A stretch of 64,000 nt of DNA, from assembly GCA_015178975.1 (NCBI GenBank), contig WHVD01000041.1:186001-250000 (forward strand). Reading direction: 5' to 3'. Below, in pieces: positions 47,936-62,000 of this stretch. A program made the position numbers and the translations under genes. The notes under the pieces were generated by a model. That model worked only from the letters and a program-made list of their open reading frames with translations, was not told the DNA's origin and ran no database searches. Within the stretch, counting starts at the first letter, position 1. Every line of letters starts with the position of its first letter. Source of the DNA: Hysterangium stoloniferum. Taxonomy: Eukaryota > Basidiomycota > Agaricomycetes > Hysterangiales > Hysterangiaceae.

Positions 47936-49972
47936 GGGTAATCTTTGCGACACCGGAGGCCTTGTAGTTCGTGATCCATTACGTCAGGAAACGGTGCAGA
48001 GTTTTATATAGACAGGAACGGCGCATATCCATGCCAGTATTTCGCGCCGCAAATGGCGGGGCGAGGACTATTGTTTCTTAAAGGAGGAAGGTGCGGTGCG
48101 GGCGCGTAACTTGCTTGTAGGCCTCTCTGTACTCTTTCTTTATAAAACCTCGGCAGGGCCCAACGTCTCGATGGGAGCATTGGTTATTTCCATTTGAGGC
48201 ATTGTAGGGCAACTTTGTGATGGAAAGCGCTGTTTTACAATCGTTGACCATGTACTTTCTCTATTGTTTTCCGCATTTGTACTTGACAGTGTACTCCACT
48301 TGCATTTCGATGTGCCATAATTAGTGAAAACTAATGAACAATTTCTGCCAGGGGCTCCTGAATAAGACATTATGTGGTTTCTTTGGGTGCTTGTAAGCCA
48401 AAATACCCCACTTCCCCTTCCGTGGTTTTCCAAGAATGAGAAAAATGCTAGTCTCAAGCCTCCTTATGTTAGTAGACGTCCCTGAATGGAAAATTATATT
48501 TGTTCATCTAGAGGGCTTGGTCTTGACGCACCTGAAACCTCAAGTGATCACAGGAAATACTTATTAATTATAACAGTTTAGAGCAACGATTAATGAGTAC
48601 GGGAACACCCGCCGAATCCGATAACCTTGTGGACTTTTTGACGTTTTTTTGTGAGAGAGGCCGTTTTAGGATTTGAATAGGAGCTTTCATGCACGAAAGG
48701 TCCACAAGCCACTATTGGAAGCTCATGCGGACCTTGAAGTTCTCAGTTCCGCCAGTTAAGCTGATAAGAATCTTACGCTCTTTTTAATTAAGCTAACAAG
48801 GCGTTAATCGAGGTCATCAACTTCATCCTTCTCATGACGTCGAGGCCATTTGTACTAAACATGTACTAGCTGCTATGCATCTAATAAATATATGTATTAT
48901 TATGAGAGTCCACCGCCTCTTTCTTCTAGTCTCCTCACACGGTCAAATTAATATCGCTTGGAAAGACGATTTATAATTCTAAGGTCGAACATACGTCAAG
49001 TTGTCATGCGTGCTGTTACAGAAATTATTCTTGAAGTCCCCAGCTATTTTTTGGGATTTGGTGTGCCAGTTTTATATGACGCTAAATATTGAACAAAGCG
49101 TTGATATCTCAATTTATAATCTTCTTATAAGTGACACTGTACAGGGATATTTCCGAGTCCTCAAGTCGGCCCCCTTCATCCTACCACCTTGGTTTTCGAA
49201 GTTCGACCGCCCCAAAATGCTAGCGCTTTTCGACACCAATATACTCTTTAGATACATTGGGACGAATCTAACCACAACTCATCTTTTTCTTTCGCGAACT
49301 AACAATCAAGTTATTACATACCTGGTCACAGCCAACCCATGGACCAATCCTACGCCTAAGAGACTCAAGGATAATTCCTTTCTGTACCATGCTTTTTAAC
49401 CATTCTCGACATGAAAGCTCACAATTCCAATCTGAGAGAGGCCGCTATTATGATTTTTCTATGGTTTCAAAGCTTGCATTGCATTTGCCCGAGTGCAGAC
49501 ACTACTCAGATTGATACTCGCAACCCAAGTACTGCCTCTCGAAGAATTCTCGGTGTGGCCCTTTTAGCTCTCGATATGGTGCAGCTATTTCAACGCTTGC
49601 CTCCTGTGCTCCATTTTCCATTACTAACTGCCCCCAAAGCCTTCCAACCACAACTGAGATTCACCGTTTGGAACCTCATAATTATAACCCTAAATGACTG
49701 TACACACATTAAGCTTACCTGGTACAGGGGGCAGGCCTTACTTCACAGAAAAACCTAAGTATCTAAGTATGATCGTGTAGTGCCCTTTCCCATAGCCAAG
49801 TTCTTGTGAAAGACCAGTAGCGCAATATACCAAGCAAACTTACCAATTCGGGAAGGTAGTCACTAAATTACCAAACTATCCCAGTTGGGGGTACATGTTG
49901 GGAGAGAATTATGCATTGTAGTATGAGTGGACCAATTAAATTCTCACGGTTGCAAGGTTATTGAATCAAACA
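47936..49972. other. No gene recognised
   Basis: A 132-codon plus frame (49001-49399) and a 115-codon plus frame (49411-49758) lie close together in the same orientation and could belong to one degenerate gene, but no family is recognised. Confidence 0.4.
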
Positions 49973-50593
49973 ATGTTATTGCCAGGCAAGTCCATAATTC
50001 AACGGAGGATTATACAAGGTCTTCGCTCCTCTTCACAGATCCAGCCTTGTGGTATTGATCTTTCCTTGCGACGTGTTCTCCAATGGACAAATAGTGGAAT
50101 AGTTGACTTTGATAATATGCGTCGCAAGGCTGCGAGCACAGAAGACCTACCCTTCTCAGACAGCGACTCTGTCCATTTGAGTATAGGAGCATATCTATTG
50201 GAGTTCAATGAGAAAGTGGAGACACCACTCGATGTTATTGGTCAGATATTCGTGAGGAGTTCGCTCTTCCGATCTGGAGCTACTGTGAATGCTGGCGTCA
50301 TGGACGCAGGATATAACGGTGCAATTGGGGCTATGCTTCAGGTAGGTTTATTACCGAAAGGCCACTGTATATCACTGAGGAATTATTCTACACTCTATAC
50401 ATCCAATAGGTATCCAACCCTCACGGGATTACTCTTCATCGGGATGCCAAGTTAGCGCAAATTGTTTTTCATGAGTTACAGGAAAAGGCGAGTGCTATGA
50501 TGATCGATTGACATGTTTCAATAAATTTGTTTGTCGACTTTAATCCAGGTGGAAGGTTATTCGGGAATATACCAGAAATCAGACAAGATATAA
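49973..50593 (+). CDS. dUTPase/dCTP-deaminase-like nucleotidohydrolase
   Basis: Three exons (49973-50341, 50410-50487, 50549-50593) give 163 aa. Trimeric dUTPase-fold motifs: GKSIIQRRIIQGL, QPCGIDLSLRRVL, then GQIFVRSSLFRSGATVNAG, VMDAGYNGAIGAMLQVVNP and AKLAQIVFHELQEKVEGYSG. Such enzymes hydrolyse dUTP to dUMP, keeping uracil out of DNA; some relatives deaminate dCTP instead, and the sequence alone does not separate them. The start is the ATG at 49973, a few codons before GKSII. The second intron (50488-50548) begins GCGAGT rather than GT; only this GC-AG junction gives the conserved EKVEGYSG reading and the stop at 50591. Confidence 0.85.
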
Positions 50594-51388
50594 ACCGTCA
50601 TCCCAAAGCGCAGATCAAAAGTTATTTACCCAATCCGATCACCTCAAAAACACCCTTGCGACCCGCTGGAGCGTCGGGAGTCTCGGGTTCCGCTTTCTCG
50701 TAGGAATGTGATGTTTGGGAGTGAATTGTTGTGAATAAATGCTAGCGCATGCTCCAGATTGCGAATTGATCGGGGGAACGTATAAGTGCTACTTTTGTCT
50801 GGCAATTTACATCTGATTATAGAACAACGAAACCCCTTTTTTGTCTTTTCGGATAGTGTCTCGCATCCGTAGATTTCTTCCTTGTGTTCTTTTTCTTCCT
50901 TTGTCCCACAGTTCCCATTGTCCTCGATTACTTTCACAATCCTCAGAACGACAGGCAATACATCAGTCGATTCCAATGTTCGTGTCGACTGAGGTAAGTT
51001 ACATATTCATAGTTCTTTCGTCACACTGGATATTCATTTCATATCAGAGATTATATTTGTTATAGGTAGTTCTAAATATTAGTCAATTCCAATGTCTGTG
51101 TCGACTGAGAGACTATATTTGTTATATAAATTTTTTATAATAACAATTCTACTCTTAAATGTTGTTTTATTATAGTCAAGATGTGTTTAGCCATTTCAAA
51201 CAATCATATCTTGTATTTAGCAGGGCGGAGTTACGAATTTAAATTACAGCTGTTACAGCTGTTTGCATTGTGTAGGGTGCATGCTAGAACACCCAGAAAT
51301 ATTATATAAAAATTGGAACCTCATAGCTCCATCGAATGTTGACCGATTACCTTGTAGTTAGATATATTAGTATATCTAGTGAATTATA
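50594..51388. other. Intergenic; AT-rich
   Basis: A frame at 50644-50976 (-) is unassigned. Near 51215-51260 GGCGGAGTTACG and TTACAGCTGTTACAGCTG recall the termini of the foldback element at 27612-28303, suggesting a decayed relative. Confidence 0.4.
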
Positions 51389-52060
51389 ATGTTACAACTC
51401 CAAAATTTGACCTGTAGCATATTTCCCAAAATTGGAGTCCATTTGAGCTTGCAAACTCATTTGTCAGTCAACTGCTGCACCAAACCAAATGAACCTGTAG
51501 TATATTATGTAGTTAGGTAGCAAGAAATGACTGGATTCGAACCAGAATTTATATTTTAGAAGAATAAAGTTCTACCATTGAACTAAGAAGATTAAAAAAA
51601 AAATCCTCACCTCTCTCAACTGTCTCAGTCCAAATACCAGCCTTAAACCCACCAGGTAAATGCATACAAACCAGCTTCATACAGCTCTCATGGCTGGTAT
51701 TTGGACTACAACAGCTGGGAGCAGTCTTTTTTACTATACAATTACATGCCCAATAATATATTACAAGCTCATTCAGTTTTGTGTAGCAGAGATGTTAAGT
51801 TTTTGGTTTGTACCTTGAGAATTAACAATGAGTGATATTTGCATTTGTCTAAGCTCTGTCAACACATGAAGAATAGCTATGTAACTACAGTGATTCAACT
51901 TAAATATCCTGTGACCAAGCTTACTATATTCTAGTAGCTTCTAGCACTTGCAATACATACTCCAACAAGAGAGGCCATTGGCTCACAAATGAGTTCATGA
52001 GCTCAAATGGACTCCAATTTTGGGAAATATGCTACAGGGTGAATTTTGGAGTTTCAACAT
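51389..52060. mobile_element. Second foldback element, ~670 bp
   Basis: The ends ATGTTACAACTCC and the complement of ATGTTGAAACTCC begin arms sharing TAGCATATTTCCCAAAATTG and GGAGTCCATTTGAGCT, about 80 bp at high identity. Inside lie a tRNA-like sequence (51523-51592) and a nested 16-bp perfect inverted repeat (51627-51642 with 51692-51707). No transposase frame. It stops about 65 bp before the gag-only LTR element. Confidence 0.65.
51523..51592 (-). pseudogene. tRNA-like sequence, possibly Arg(TCT), degenerate
   Basis: On the minus strand GTTC-AATGGTA-GAAC forms a D-arm, CTGG-TTCGAAT-CCAG a T-arm with a perfect B-box GGTTCGAATCC, and the middle loop holds CTTCTAA. The acceptor ends do not pair and the anticodon stem is loose. 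It may be a dead nuclear tRNA or a mitochondrial tRNA copy. Confidence 0.35.
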
Positions 52061-52126
52061 ACATAGTAACTCATTAAACATAGTATTAAAACATACAGTA
52101 TATACAAAGTTACAAGGTGATCAGTC

Positions 52127-52285
52127 TGATAGAAATTGTCAATAAAAGCTGACCAAGATATGACAATGTTGATCAGATGATGTGTGCAGCAGACAAAGCT
52201 CTGAATTTTTTTGTGTATGTATGTAATACAGCTCATGTGGTCTACTAGAGCATTCTGCACTTTAAGCCATACTTAAAAGCTGACA
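52127..52285 (-). repeat. Left LTR of the gag-only element (3' LTR by orientation)
   Basis: A purine-rich AAGTGGGGG lies directly upstream on the minus strand, as a polypurine tract would. Confidence 0.6.
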
Positions 52286-52689
52286 CCCCCACTTGGAGAG
52301 AAAAGGTGTGGTGCAAAGATAAGGAGAGATTAAAAAAAGAAAAAGAAAAACTTCCATTGAAACACAAAATACCCCACTGACCCAGTAATATAAAAACTAA
52401 GCTTGCAACTAGTGCAACAACTTGTGAGGAGCATGTCCAATGTCCTTTGGGGGCAAAATTTCTCTGGTGCCATAAGTGTTTGCATAGTTTGCCTTCATTT
52501 CCTTGGTGTCCTGGTCAGAGGCAGAGTCAGAATCAGAAGCAATGTGGGTAATATGAGCAGGATCATTGCCTGATGACCAATGCAAATGTTTCTGGCATTT
52601 AGCTTCCCTGATGACCTTGTTCTTCTTCTGTGGCATATCAGCAATGCAGCAAGGGGACCAATGGCCAGGACACCCCATACACACTAATC

Positions 52690-53440
52690 TCTATTGTCTA
52701 GGACAACCTGTCACCTGGACTTCATTTAGACTTCCCAGATGCTTAAAGACCTCTTGTCCTAATCCATTCCTGAGTCTGTTTGACACCATTCATTCATTTG
52801 TTATTGTGTTCCCATACTTGTTCCTATTCTGTCTTAATCCTTATTCCTTGTATGGATTACCCTGCATTGTTCCTTGTTCATCCATTTTGTCTTTTTCATC
52901 TTGCTGGATCAGTAGTACAATAATGACTCAGTCTATATAGTCTGGGATCTGTTTGTACTTACAATCTGATCAGAATATCAGCTTAGTAACCACCTAGCAT
53001 CTATCTACCTGTTCATTATCAACTTGCACCAGCATATTTTTGGAGTCCATGGGCTTTCCTGACTTAGGCTCATTGCATATTCTTGGAACCCCTGGGTTCC
53101 CTGACTGTATCTCATTGTGCTTGGACCTCCTGGCATTCCTATACCTTTCTGTTTGAAGTTGGACCCAACAATTGTGCAAAGATGTAGCACAGAAGCTGAA
53201 GCCAAGTCCTACTTGTCCCTGGAACATCTGTGGGTGTTCCCCAGATATCTACCTATAAGCCCAAGCTTAACAAGGACCTCCACACCAATGACAAATGTCC
53301 TTATTATTTGGATTCAACCAGTCAAATGGGGCTTCTCCCTCAGAAAGTCTGAATCCAAATCTGAATCATCCTTCTTTCAGTGTCATTTCCCCTTTGCTTT
53401 TTCTAGTCTCTTCATTGAATACAAGGCTCCCTCAGATTCC
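52690..53440. repeat. Repeat insertion within the gag-only element, related to the 2.07-4.72 kb element
   Basis: Shares AAGCTGAAGCCAAGTCC (53193-53209) and a long stretch around GATCTGTTTGTACTTACAAT that also occurs, inverted, near 4190-4250. Boundaries are inferred from where gag-like reading resumes on each side. Confidence 0.55.
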
Positions 53441-54180
53441 TGGATCTGAGGCCACCATTAAGTGCAGCTTTTGTATCTTGGTTAGGGTCTTTGTGATGAT
53501 GGCAAGGGTGGGCTCTGATGGTCCTGATGTGAGAAGAGTCTGAACAATCACAAATGATGAGTCAAGGTTCATGAGTATGGAGTCAACTATATCTGTGGCA
53601 GCAGATGTATGCCCCAGAGTGGGAAGTCCTTCAGCAGCAAAAATGGTAGTCTGCATATAAATGGAAACTGACTTTGAGGTATCATAGACTAGATTGTAAA
53701 GGTGGTTCTTGAGTTCAAACCAGGTCACATGAGAATCCTTCTTGTATTCAGATTTGAGGCTCAGCCAAACATCATTGGCAGTTCAGGTTGGGGATGCATC
53801 CTTGAAGTGAGTGTCTGAACAGTATTTGATGAGATGGTTTTGTAGAGGGCTGCCCTATCATGCTGGTCTGCTTTGAGCCATGCCTGAAGAGAAGCAGCAA
53901 TCCTTGAGTGGTGTTGCTGGACCCTTAACATGCTCCATGAAATCAGGGTCCTTTCCAAAAGTCATTTCAAACTCCTGAATCTAACTCCCATAGTTGTCAC
54001 CAGTGAATTTGTTTTGTTCATTGAAAAGTCGAAGCAAGTCAAAAAATGGTAGGGCACCATAATGCCATGGCAGTTGTGAGATGTCGAGAAAAGAAATATA
54101 TATATATATATTGAAAAACAGAAGAAAAAAAAGGAAAATGTATGAGAGTCAATGCACTGGCAGGGCTTATAACCTGACAT
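53432..54180 (-). pseudogene. Copia-type gag remnant
   Basis: Minus-strand frames carry WLKADQHDRAALYKTISS and then WFELKNHLYNLVYD, MQTTIFAAEGLPTLGH and IVDSILMNLDSSF, the pattern of copia gag (UBN2-like) proteins. A further gag-tail piece lies at 52409-52684 beyond the insertion. Broken in several places; described only as a fossil. Confidence 0.65.
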
Positions 54181-54489
54181 AATTTAGCGATAAAAGCTGA
54201 CTGAGATACGACAACGCTGACCAGATGATGGCGCTGACTTTTTTTGTTGGAATTGGTGATGAAACCACCCTTTTCCTAGGGGCGGTTCACCCATTTCCTC
54301 ACTTTTTCATTCACTAACTGACACATTGATTGACAAACAAGTACTATTATTACAAGGCTATTACCCACTTGTAGATTGTGTATTACAATAAGCCAACTCA
54401 TACTATTTTTAATATTTTTTTGTGTACATAATACAGCTCGTGTATCTACCAGAGCGTTCCGCACCTCAAGCCGTACCCAAAAGCGGACA
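54175..54489 (-). repeat. Right LTR of the gag-only element (5' LTR by orientation)
   Basis: Followed on the minus strand by the GGTTATAAGCC primer site. It carries an extra ~150 bp relative to the left LTR. Confidence 0.6.
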
Positions 54490-54494
54490 CAGTC

Positions 54495-57179
<2,685 letters not shown>

Positions 57180-57609
57180 TTTATGACGCCATCGAATTAG
57201 TACCATCACGAGTCGATCTCACGATGCGAGACACCCTTGCAGCTTGTAATGGACCCAGTTTTTCTTTTAAAAAAAATTGTATATTGCTTTATTGTTAGCT
57301 ATCTCTCAGCCAGGGATATAAGGGCTGGCTGGAATCCAAGCTAGACCTCGTCATTTCAAACAACTGGAAAGCTCGATACTAAGGACTGAGAAATACTCCA
57401 TAACTACAACAGTATATATATGTAGGGTACTCCCTTCCTCATCCAATCGTCACAGAATTTTCACTCAGTACCGGCACTTTTAGCCCTGCTAAGAGCCTAC
57501 GTTGTCCACTAAACCTTCAGTCTCGTCTTCGGTGGTGGAATTTCTTCGCGAACATTGAACAACAATCAACTGACCCTCAACATGTTTCAGCACGGATTTA
57601 GTTAACCAG
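57180..57609. other. Intergenic after GH43
   Basis: No gene recognised. It should contain the GH43 3' untranslated region. Confidence 0.5.
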
Positions 57610-58230
57610 ATACTGTGCAACATACCTCACAGCAATGGTCACGAGGGTAGAAGGCTGGATGCTGTCTATCACAGCAGAGACAATGCCCAAACCTCAACTT
57701 GCACATTGGGATTTCTGGGTAAAAAGATCTGTTCTTTAGCACCTAGTGTGCCCACAAGTATACATAATGTTTTGAGCTAAATATAGTCTAAGATGTTTGA
57801 GGAATATCTTAGTTGGAATGTATAGAATAAAATATAGAATAAATTAGAAGAAAAAATTAAATGTCCTGGGCTGAAAGGAGGAAATATAATAGAGGATTAT
57901 ACTGGTCCTCCTTACAGAGCTTGTATGTCAATGTGTTTGACCTGCACATTATGCTTTGCATTCTTTGTCAAGAGAAATGCACCTGAGTTGCCATTGTACA
58001 ATAAGGCTGGTTTTGACTGTGGGAACCTGACTTCATCTATTGCTGCATACATCTACAAAATTTGCTTCATACTTCTCATAAGTGCCATATATTCTGCCTC
58101 TGTCATGGACGGTGCAACTGTTGGTTGGTATTGTGAACCCGGGTCCTCCTGCCTGAACAAACATGTGCCCAGAGCTTGATCAGCACATGTCTGCATAATC
58201 GGTATCAACATAAGACGACCTGAATTGACT
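57610..58230 (-). mobile_element. Old copia remnant: RNase H end plus diverged LTR (copy 3)
   Basis: On the minus strand 57910-58220 carries copia RNase H marks (TEAEYMAL, VKHIDIQAL), followed by a hairpin-rich LTR block at about 57610-57890. This LTR shares GGGTAAAA, CCCACAAGTATACA and the tail with the copies at 1434 and 5269. Only the 3' end of the element is present and it is broken; divergence suggests considerable age. The young copia element is inserted about 245 bp to its right. Confidence 0.65.
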
Positions 58231-58475
58231 GGTTATGGTATACAGATCGGGCGTACCCTCGCATACCGTCAAACTATGGGATCAATATTTCGTCTGCTCA
58301 TCTGATGCACGCTCAGATCGGACCTAATGCCCACGACGTCTGAGTAGTATCTAGAGGGTACATATAACCCTTTCCACTTTTCTAATGTGTCATAGTTCCC
58401 GTGGCGCAGGGGGATACCTCAAACCTCATGAAGGCATGTGGCAAGGCCAGTGGCAGGATGGATGACATTCCGCAT

Positions 58476-58836
58476 TGTTAAAATATATAGTCCCTAAGAA
58501 GAGCTCAGTCTCGTATAAGTATAACAGACTAATATAATGTGTACCTAAGAAGAGCTATTGTATACAGTAAGCGCATATACTAAGAGAGAAAGGATCGTTC
58601 TGTGCTCACCTCAGTCTCGTATAAGTATAACAGACTGAGGTTAAGCTATGTAGGTTATCCCTTTATATATTCTACATAAACAAAAGGACCATGTGCTCAT
58701 ATGTGAGACGTGTGGATGAGTGGAGCCTGATCGTGACGACCGATCATGTTGTTACCACACCGGTATCACCGTTATTCAGACAGTCCCCAAATATGTTGAC
58801 CCTGCCACATATATGTGGTGCCTTTTGTCTTCAACA
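58476..58836 (-). repeat. 3' LTR of the young copia element
   Basis: 361 bp, about 99% identical to 63418-63778. Bounded by CGCAT on the left and the purine tract on the right. Confidence 0.95.
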
Positions 58837-59038
58837 CTCCTCCTCACCACAGTACTCCTCCTGTATTCTATACCTATTGTAGGCCTAGGAGTCCTCGAAG
58901 TCGCACAAATTGTGGGCTCTCTAGTGCCTTAGTGAATATGTCAGCCAGGTTGTTCTTAGTGTTTATGTACTTGAGTTTTAGTGCTTCGGACTCTACACAT
59001 TCTCGAATAAAGTGGTATTTTATGTCGATGTGCTTGAC

Positions 59039-62000
59039 TCAATCGTGTAGCAGTGGATCCTCTGAGAGGCAAATGGCAGCATTATTGTTGCAATGGATTA
59101 CTGTAGGGTCCCTAAAAGGGAGGTTAATACCAGAAAAGACTGACCGCAACCATGCATTTTCTTTTGCGGCAGTGAAGGCTGCGATGTACTCGGCTTCGCA
59201 GGAAGACGCAGCAACTGTTTTTTGTTTTTGGGCATTCCAAGACACGACGCCAGAGCCCAAGGAGAATGCAAACCCCCCCACACTCCTACGCTTGTTGAGG
59301 CAGTTGGCCCAATCCGAATCACTGTGGCCCACCAGCTGTATGGGGGAAGGGCCCCCAAGGTGGAGTTGCATGGTCCGAGTGCCTTTGAGGTAGTGTATGA
59401 CCTGAACGGCAGCATTCCAGTGTTCGTATGAGTAGCAGTCAAGGTACTGGGAGAGTTGCTGGACAGCATAACAGATGTTGGGCTGGGTGGAAATAGCTAA
59501 GTAGAGGAGGGACCCGACGAGAGAGCGATATGGGAGTTTAGAGAGGTGCTCCTGATCATCTGGGGGAAGGGCAGATCGAAGGATGCGCCGCAATTTCAGG
59601 CCAGGGACCATGGGGATGGAGAGAGGAGAAGAGTCAGACTGACCAAACTGGGAAATAATCCGATCGATAAGTGCAGTCTGGGAGAGTTTAACGGTGTGAT
59701 TTGACCGGTCCCATTCAACCGCAATACCGACGATGAAACTGACTTCCCCAAGGTCAGAAATGGTCCAAGCTTCTCGCATCTGTGCTTTGAACCGTTCATT
59801 CTCGGCCTGGGAGGATGCAATGGACAAAAAGTCGTCCACATGGACAGCAGCGATTATTGTGCCCTGTGAGGTGTGGCGGTAATATATACATGATTCACTG
59901 GACAATTGTGTGAACCCCCATTCCACCATCTTGTCATGCATGGTCCGATTCCAGATGCGGCCAGCTTGTTTCATGCCATACAAACCCCGGATAAGATGCC
60001 AAACCCAAGACTCCTTTCCTGCTTCTTCAAAGCCCGCTGGTTGATACATGTATTGAGTCTCATCGTCAGGGAGTAGGCCATATAGGAAAGCGGTCTTGAC
60101 ATCAATCTGTTGTGCATCCCAACCAAAATGCGCTGCGATATGCAGGAGAAGTCGCCACGACTCCATCCGAGCTGTAGGTGAGGTCGTTTTAGTGTAATCC
60201 CAGCCATGAACCTGCTCGTACCCCCGAAACACCAGCCTAGTCTTGCGCCGAGTCACCTCACCTAGGGCATTCCGTTTGACATGAAAAACAGGCTTGCCCT
60301 TATGGATCTTGGTGCCCGAGGGGACATCAGACAGTGGAACTAACCTGTATACTCCCATACTTTTCAGAGACACAAGTTCCTCCTGGTAGCTGAGATGCCA
60401 AGCATCACCATGAGGTGAATCCCTGGCCTCCTCCCAGGTAAGTGGGTCCATCTCATAGGGCACTGAACCACTAGAGATCGCAGCTAATACATCCTCATGG
60501 GACTTGGCCAGCCCCCCCGGCTCCTCTGTGTCCTCGGGAATGTCAGCAACGTCTACATACAATTGCTGAAGAGCAAGGCGACGCTGTTCTTTCTGTGCAC
60601 GCACATGGGCTGCACTGTCAATGGAGGCCTGGACAGCAGTAGCTACCTGGGAGGGGCGATCTGCAATGCGCGTGGCTATGCGATTGGACCGACGGATGTC
60701 AATATCAGTGGGCACAGGGAGTGCTGGGACAGGAGGGACAGGGGGTATCGAATCGGTACCTGGGATAGGGAGAGCTGGTGGCACATTGGAGGTACTAGGT
60801 GTAGGAATGATCGGCTCAGAGTCATCCAATGGCGGTGGTGAGGGGTTCATATCATGAGTTAATGGGATGTGCGGTGGTGGTAACGTACCATTAGAGCCTG
60901 GGCTTGGCCTAATGTGGCCATCGTGACTTTCAAGGAATCGCACGTGGTAAGAGACATAAATCAAATTCGTCTTTGGGTCGTAGCATCGATACGCCTTCAT
61001 GTTGGGTTCGTATCCTAGAAGAATACATTCGATTGATTGCTCGTATACTTTGGGGTTATGTTTGCTGAGGATGAGGACGAATGCCCGACACCCCGCCTCC
61101 CGTAAATAAGTGACATCCGGTGACCGGCCATGCCAAAGTTCCCAAGGTGATCGTTTCTGAAGTTGAACTGTAGTAGTTTTTGCGTGTACATGAGTCGCAG
61201 TAAGGTAAAATTCCTCCCAAAATTGGGCAGGTAAGCCAGCATATATACGCATAGTACGTGCCTTCCCCATTAAAGTACGGTGTATGCGCTCGACACGGCC
61301 TATATGTGCAGATGTATAAGGTGCTGTGTATTCGTGCCGGGTCCCACGAGACTCGAGCCACTGTTGCATTCGATTACTTTTTAATTCGCCATTGTCTGTC
61401 CTGTACACTCCAACTTTCAGGCCCGTCTCCACCTCCCGTGCACGTTCCCAGGTCTGGAGCGCCGGAAAAGCATCACTTTTATGGGTTAGCGGGATTGACC
61501 AGGGGTAATGTGAGTAATCATCAATAATATTCATAATATATAATGATCCTGTGCGGGATGCAACATCATTAGGACCTGCCAAATCCACCCAGACCTTTTC
61601 CAAGCGCCTTGTAGCCTTATGCCCATCCCCCTGTGCTCTCACCTTGGGTACAGAATTTTTGGTCTGCTTTCCGAGGATGCAAAAATCACACTTGGGTGGA
61701 TGCTGGTGAGTGGAGAGTGGCACACCTTTGATGAGACCATTTTTGACCATATCCAGGATGGATTGATAATTCGCGTGACCCAAATGACAGTGCCATGTGG
61801 CAAGATCAGGATGACCATGGGAGAAGAAAACCTGGTCAGAGGCAGTAGACTGTAATGTTAAGGAATATAAGTTCCTGTGGGGAAGTAGTGAGCCTTGCGC
61901 AATGGTTGCACCAGAAGGACTTGTGAGCCAGCATGAGGAATGACTGAAATGAGCAGTCACGTTGGAATCTCTAGTGATACACCTAACAGAGATAAGTCGA

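Larger units (their letters stand above)
52127..54489 (-). mobile_element. Gag-only LTR element (copia-like, non-autonomous) with 5-bp target duplication
   Basis: Two related blocks flank gag-like sequence: 52127-52285 (159 bp) and 54175-54489 (315 bp, longer because of an internal expansion). Both read TGA...ATAAAAGCTGAC near the start and AATACAGCTC...AAAAGC(T/G)GACA at the end. CAGTC stands immediately outside both ends (52122-52126 and 54490-54494). On the minus strand the primer site reads GGTTATAAGCCCTG, like copia. The interior shows only gag-type sequence; no protease, integrase or polymerase is seen, resembling gag-only terminal-repeat elements. About 750 bp of foreign repeat (about 52690-53440) sits inside. 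The element is old and heavily broken. Confidence 0.7.

Noticed and set aside
47351-47979. Long ORFs on both strands over the last exon of forkhead copy 2
   Set aside because: GC-rich shadows of the Pro/Ala/Thr-rich tail; only the frame joined to the forkhead exons is supported.
60497-60857. Gly-rich frames opposite the copia pol region
   Set aside because: Antisense shadows of the Pro-rich linker between integrase and reverse transcriptase.
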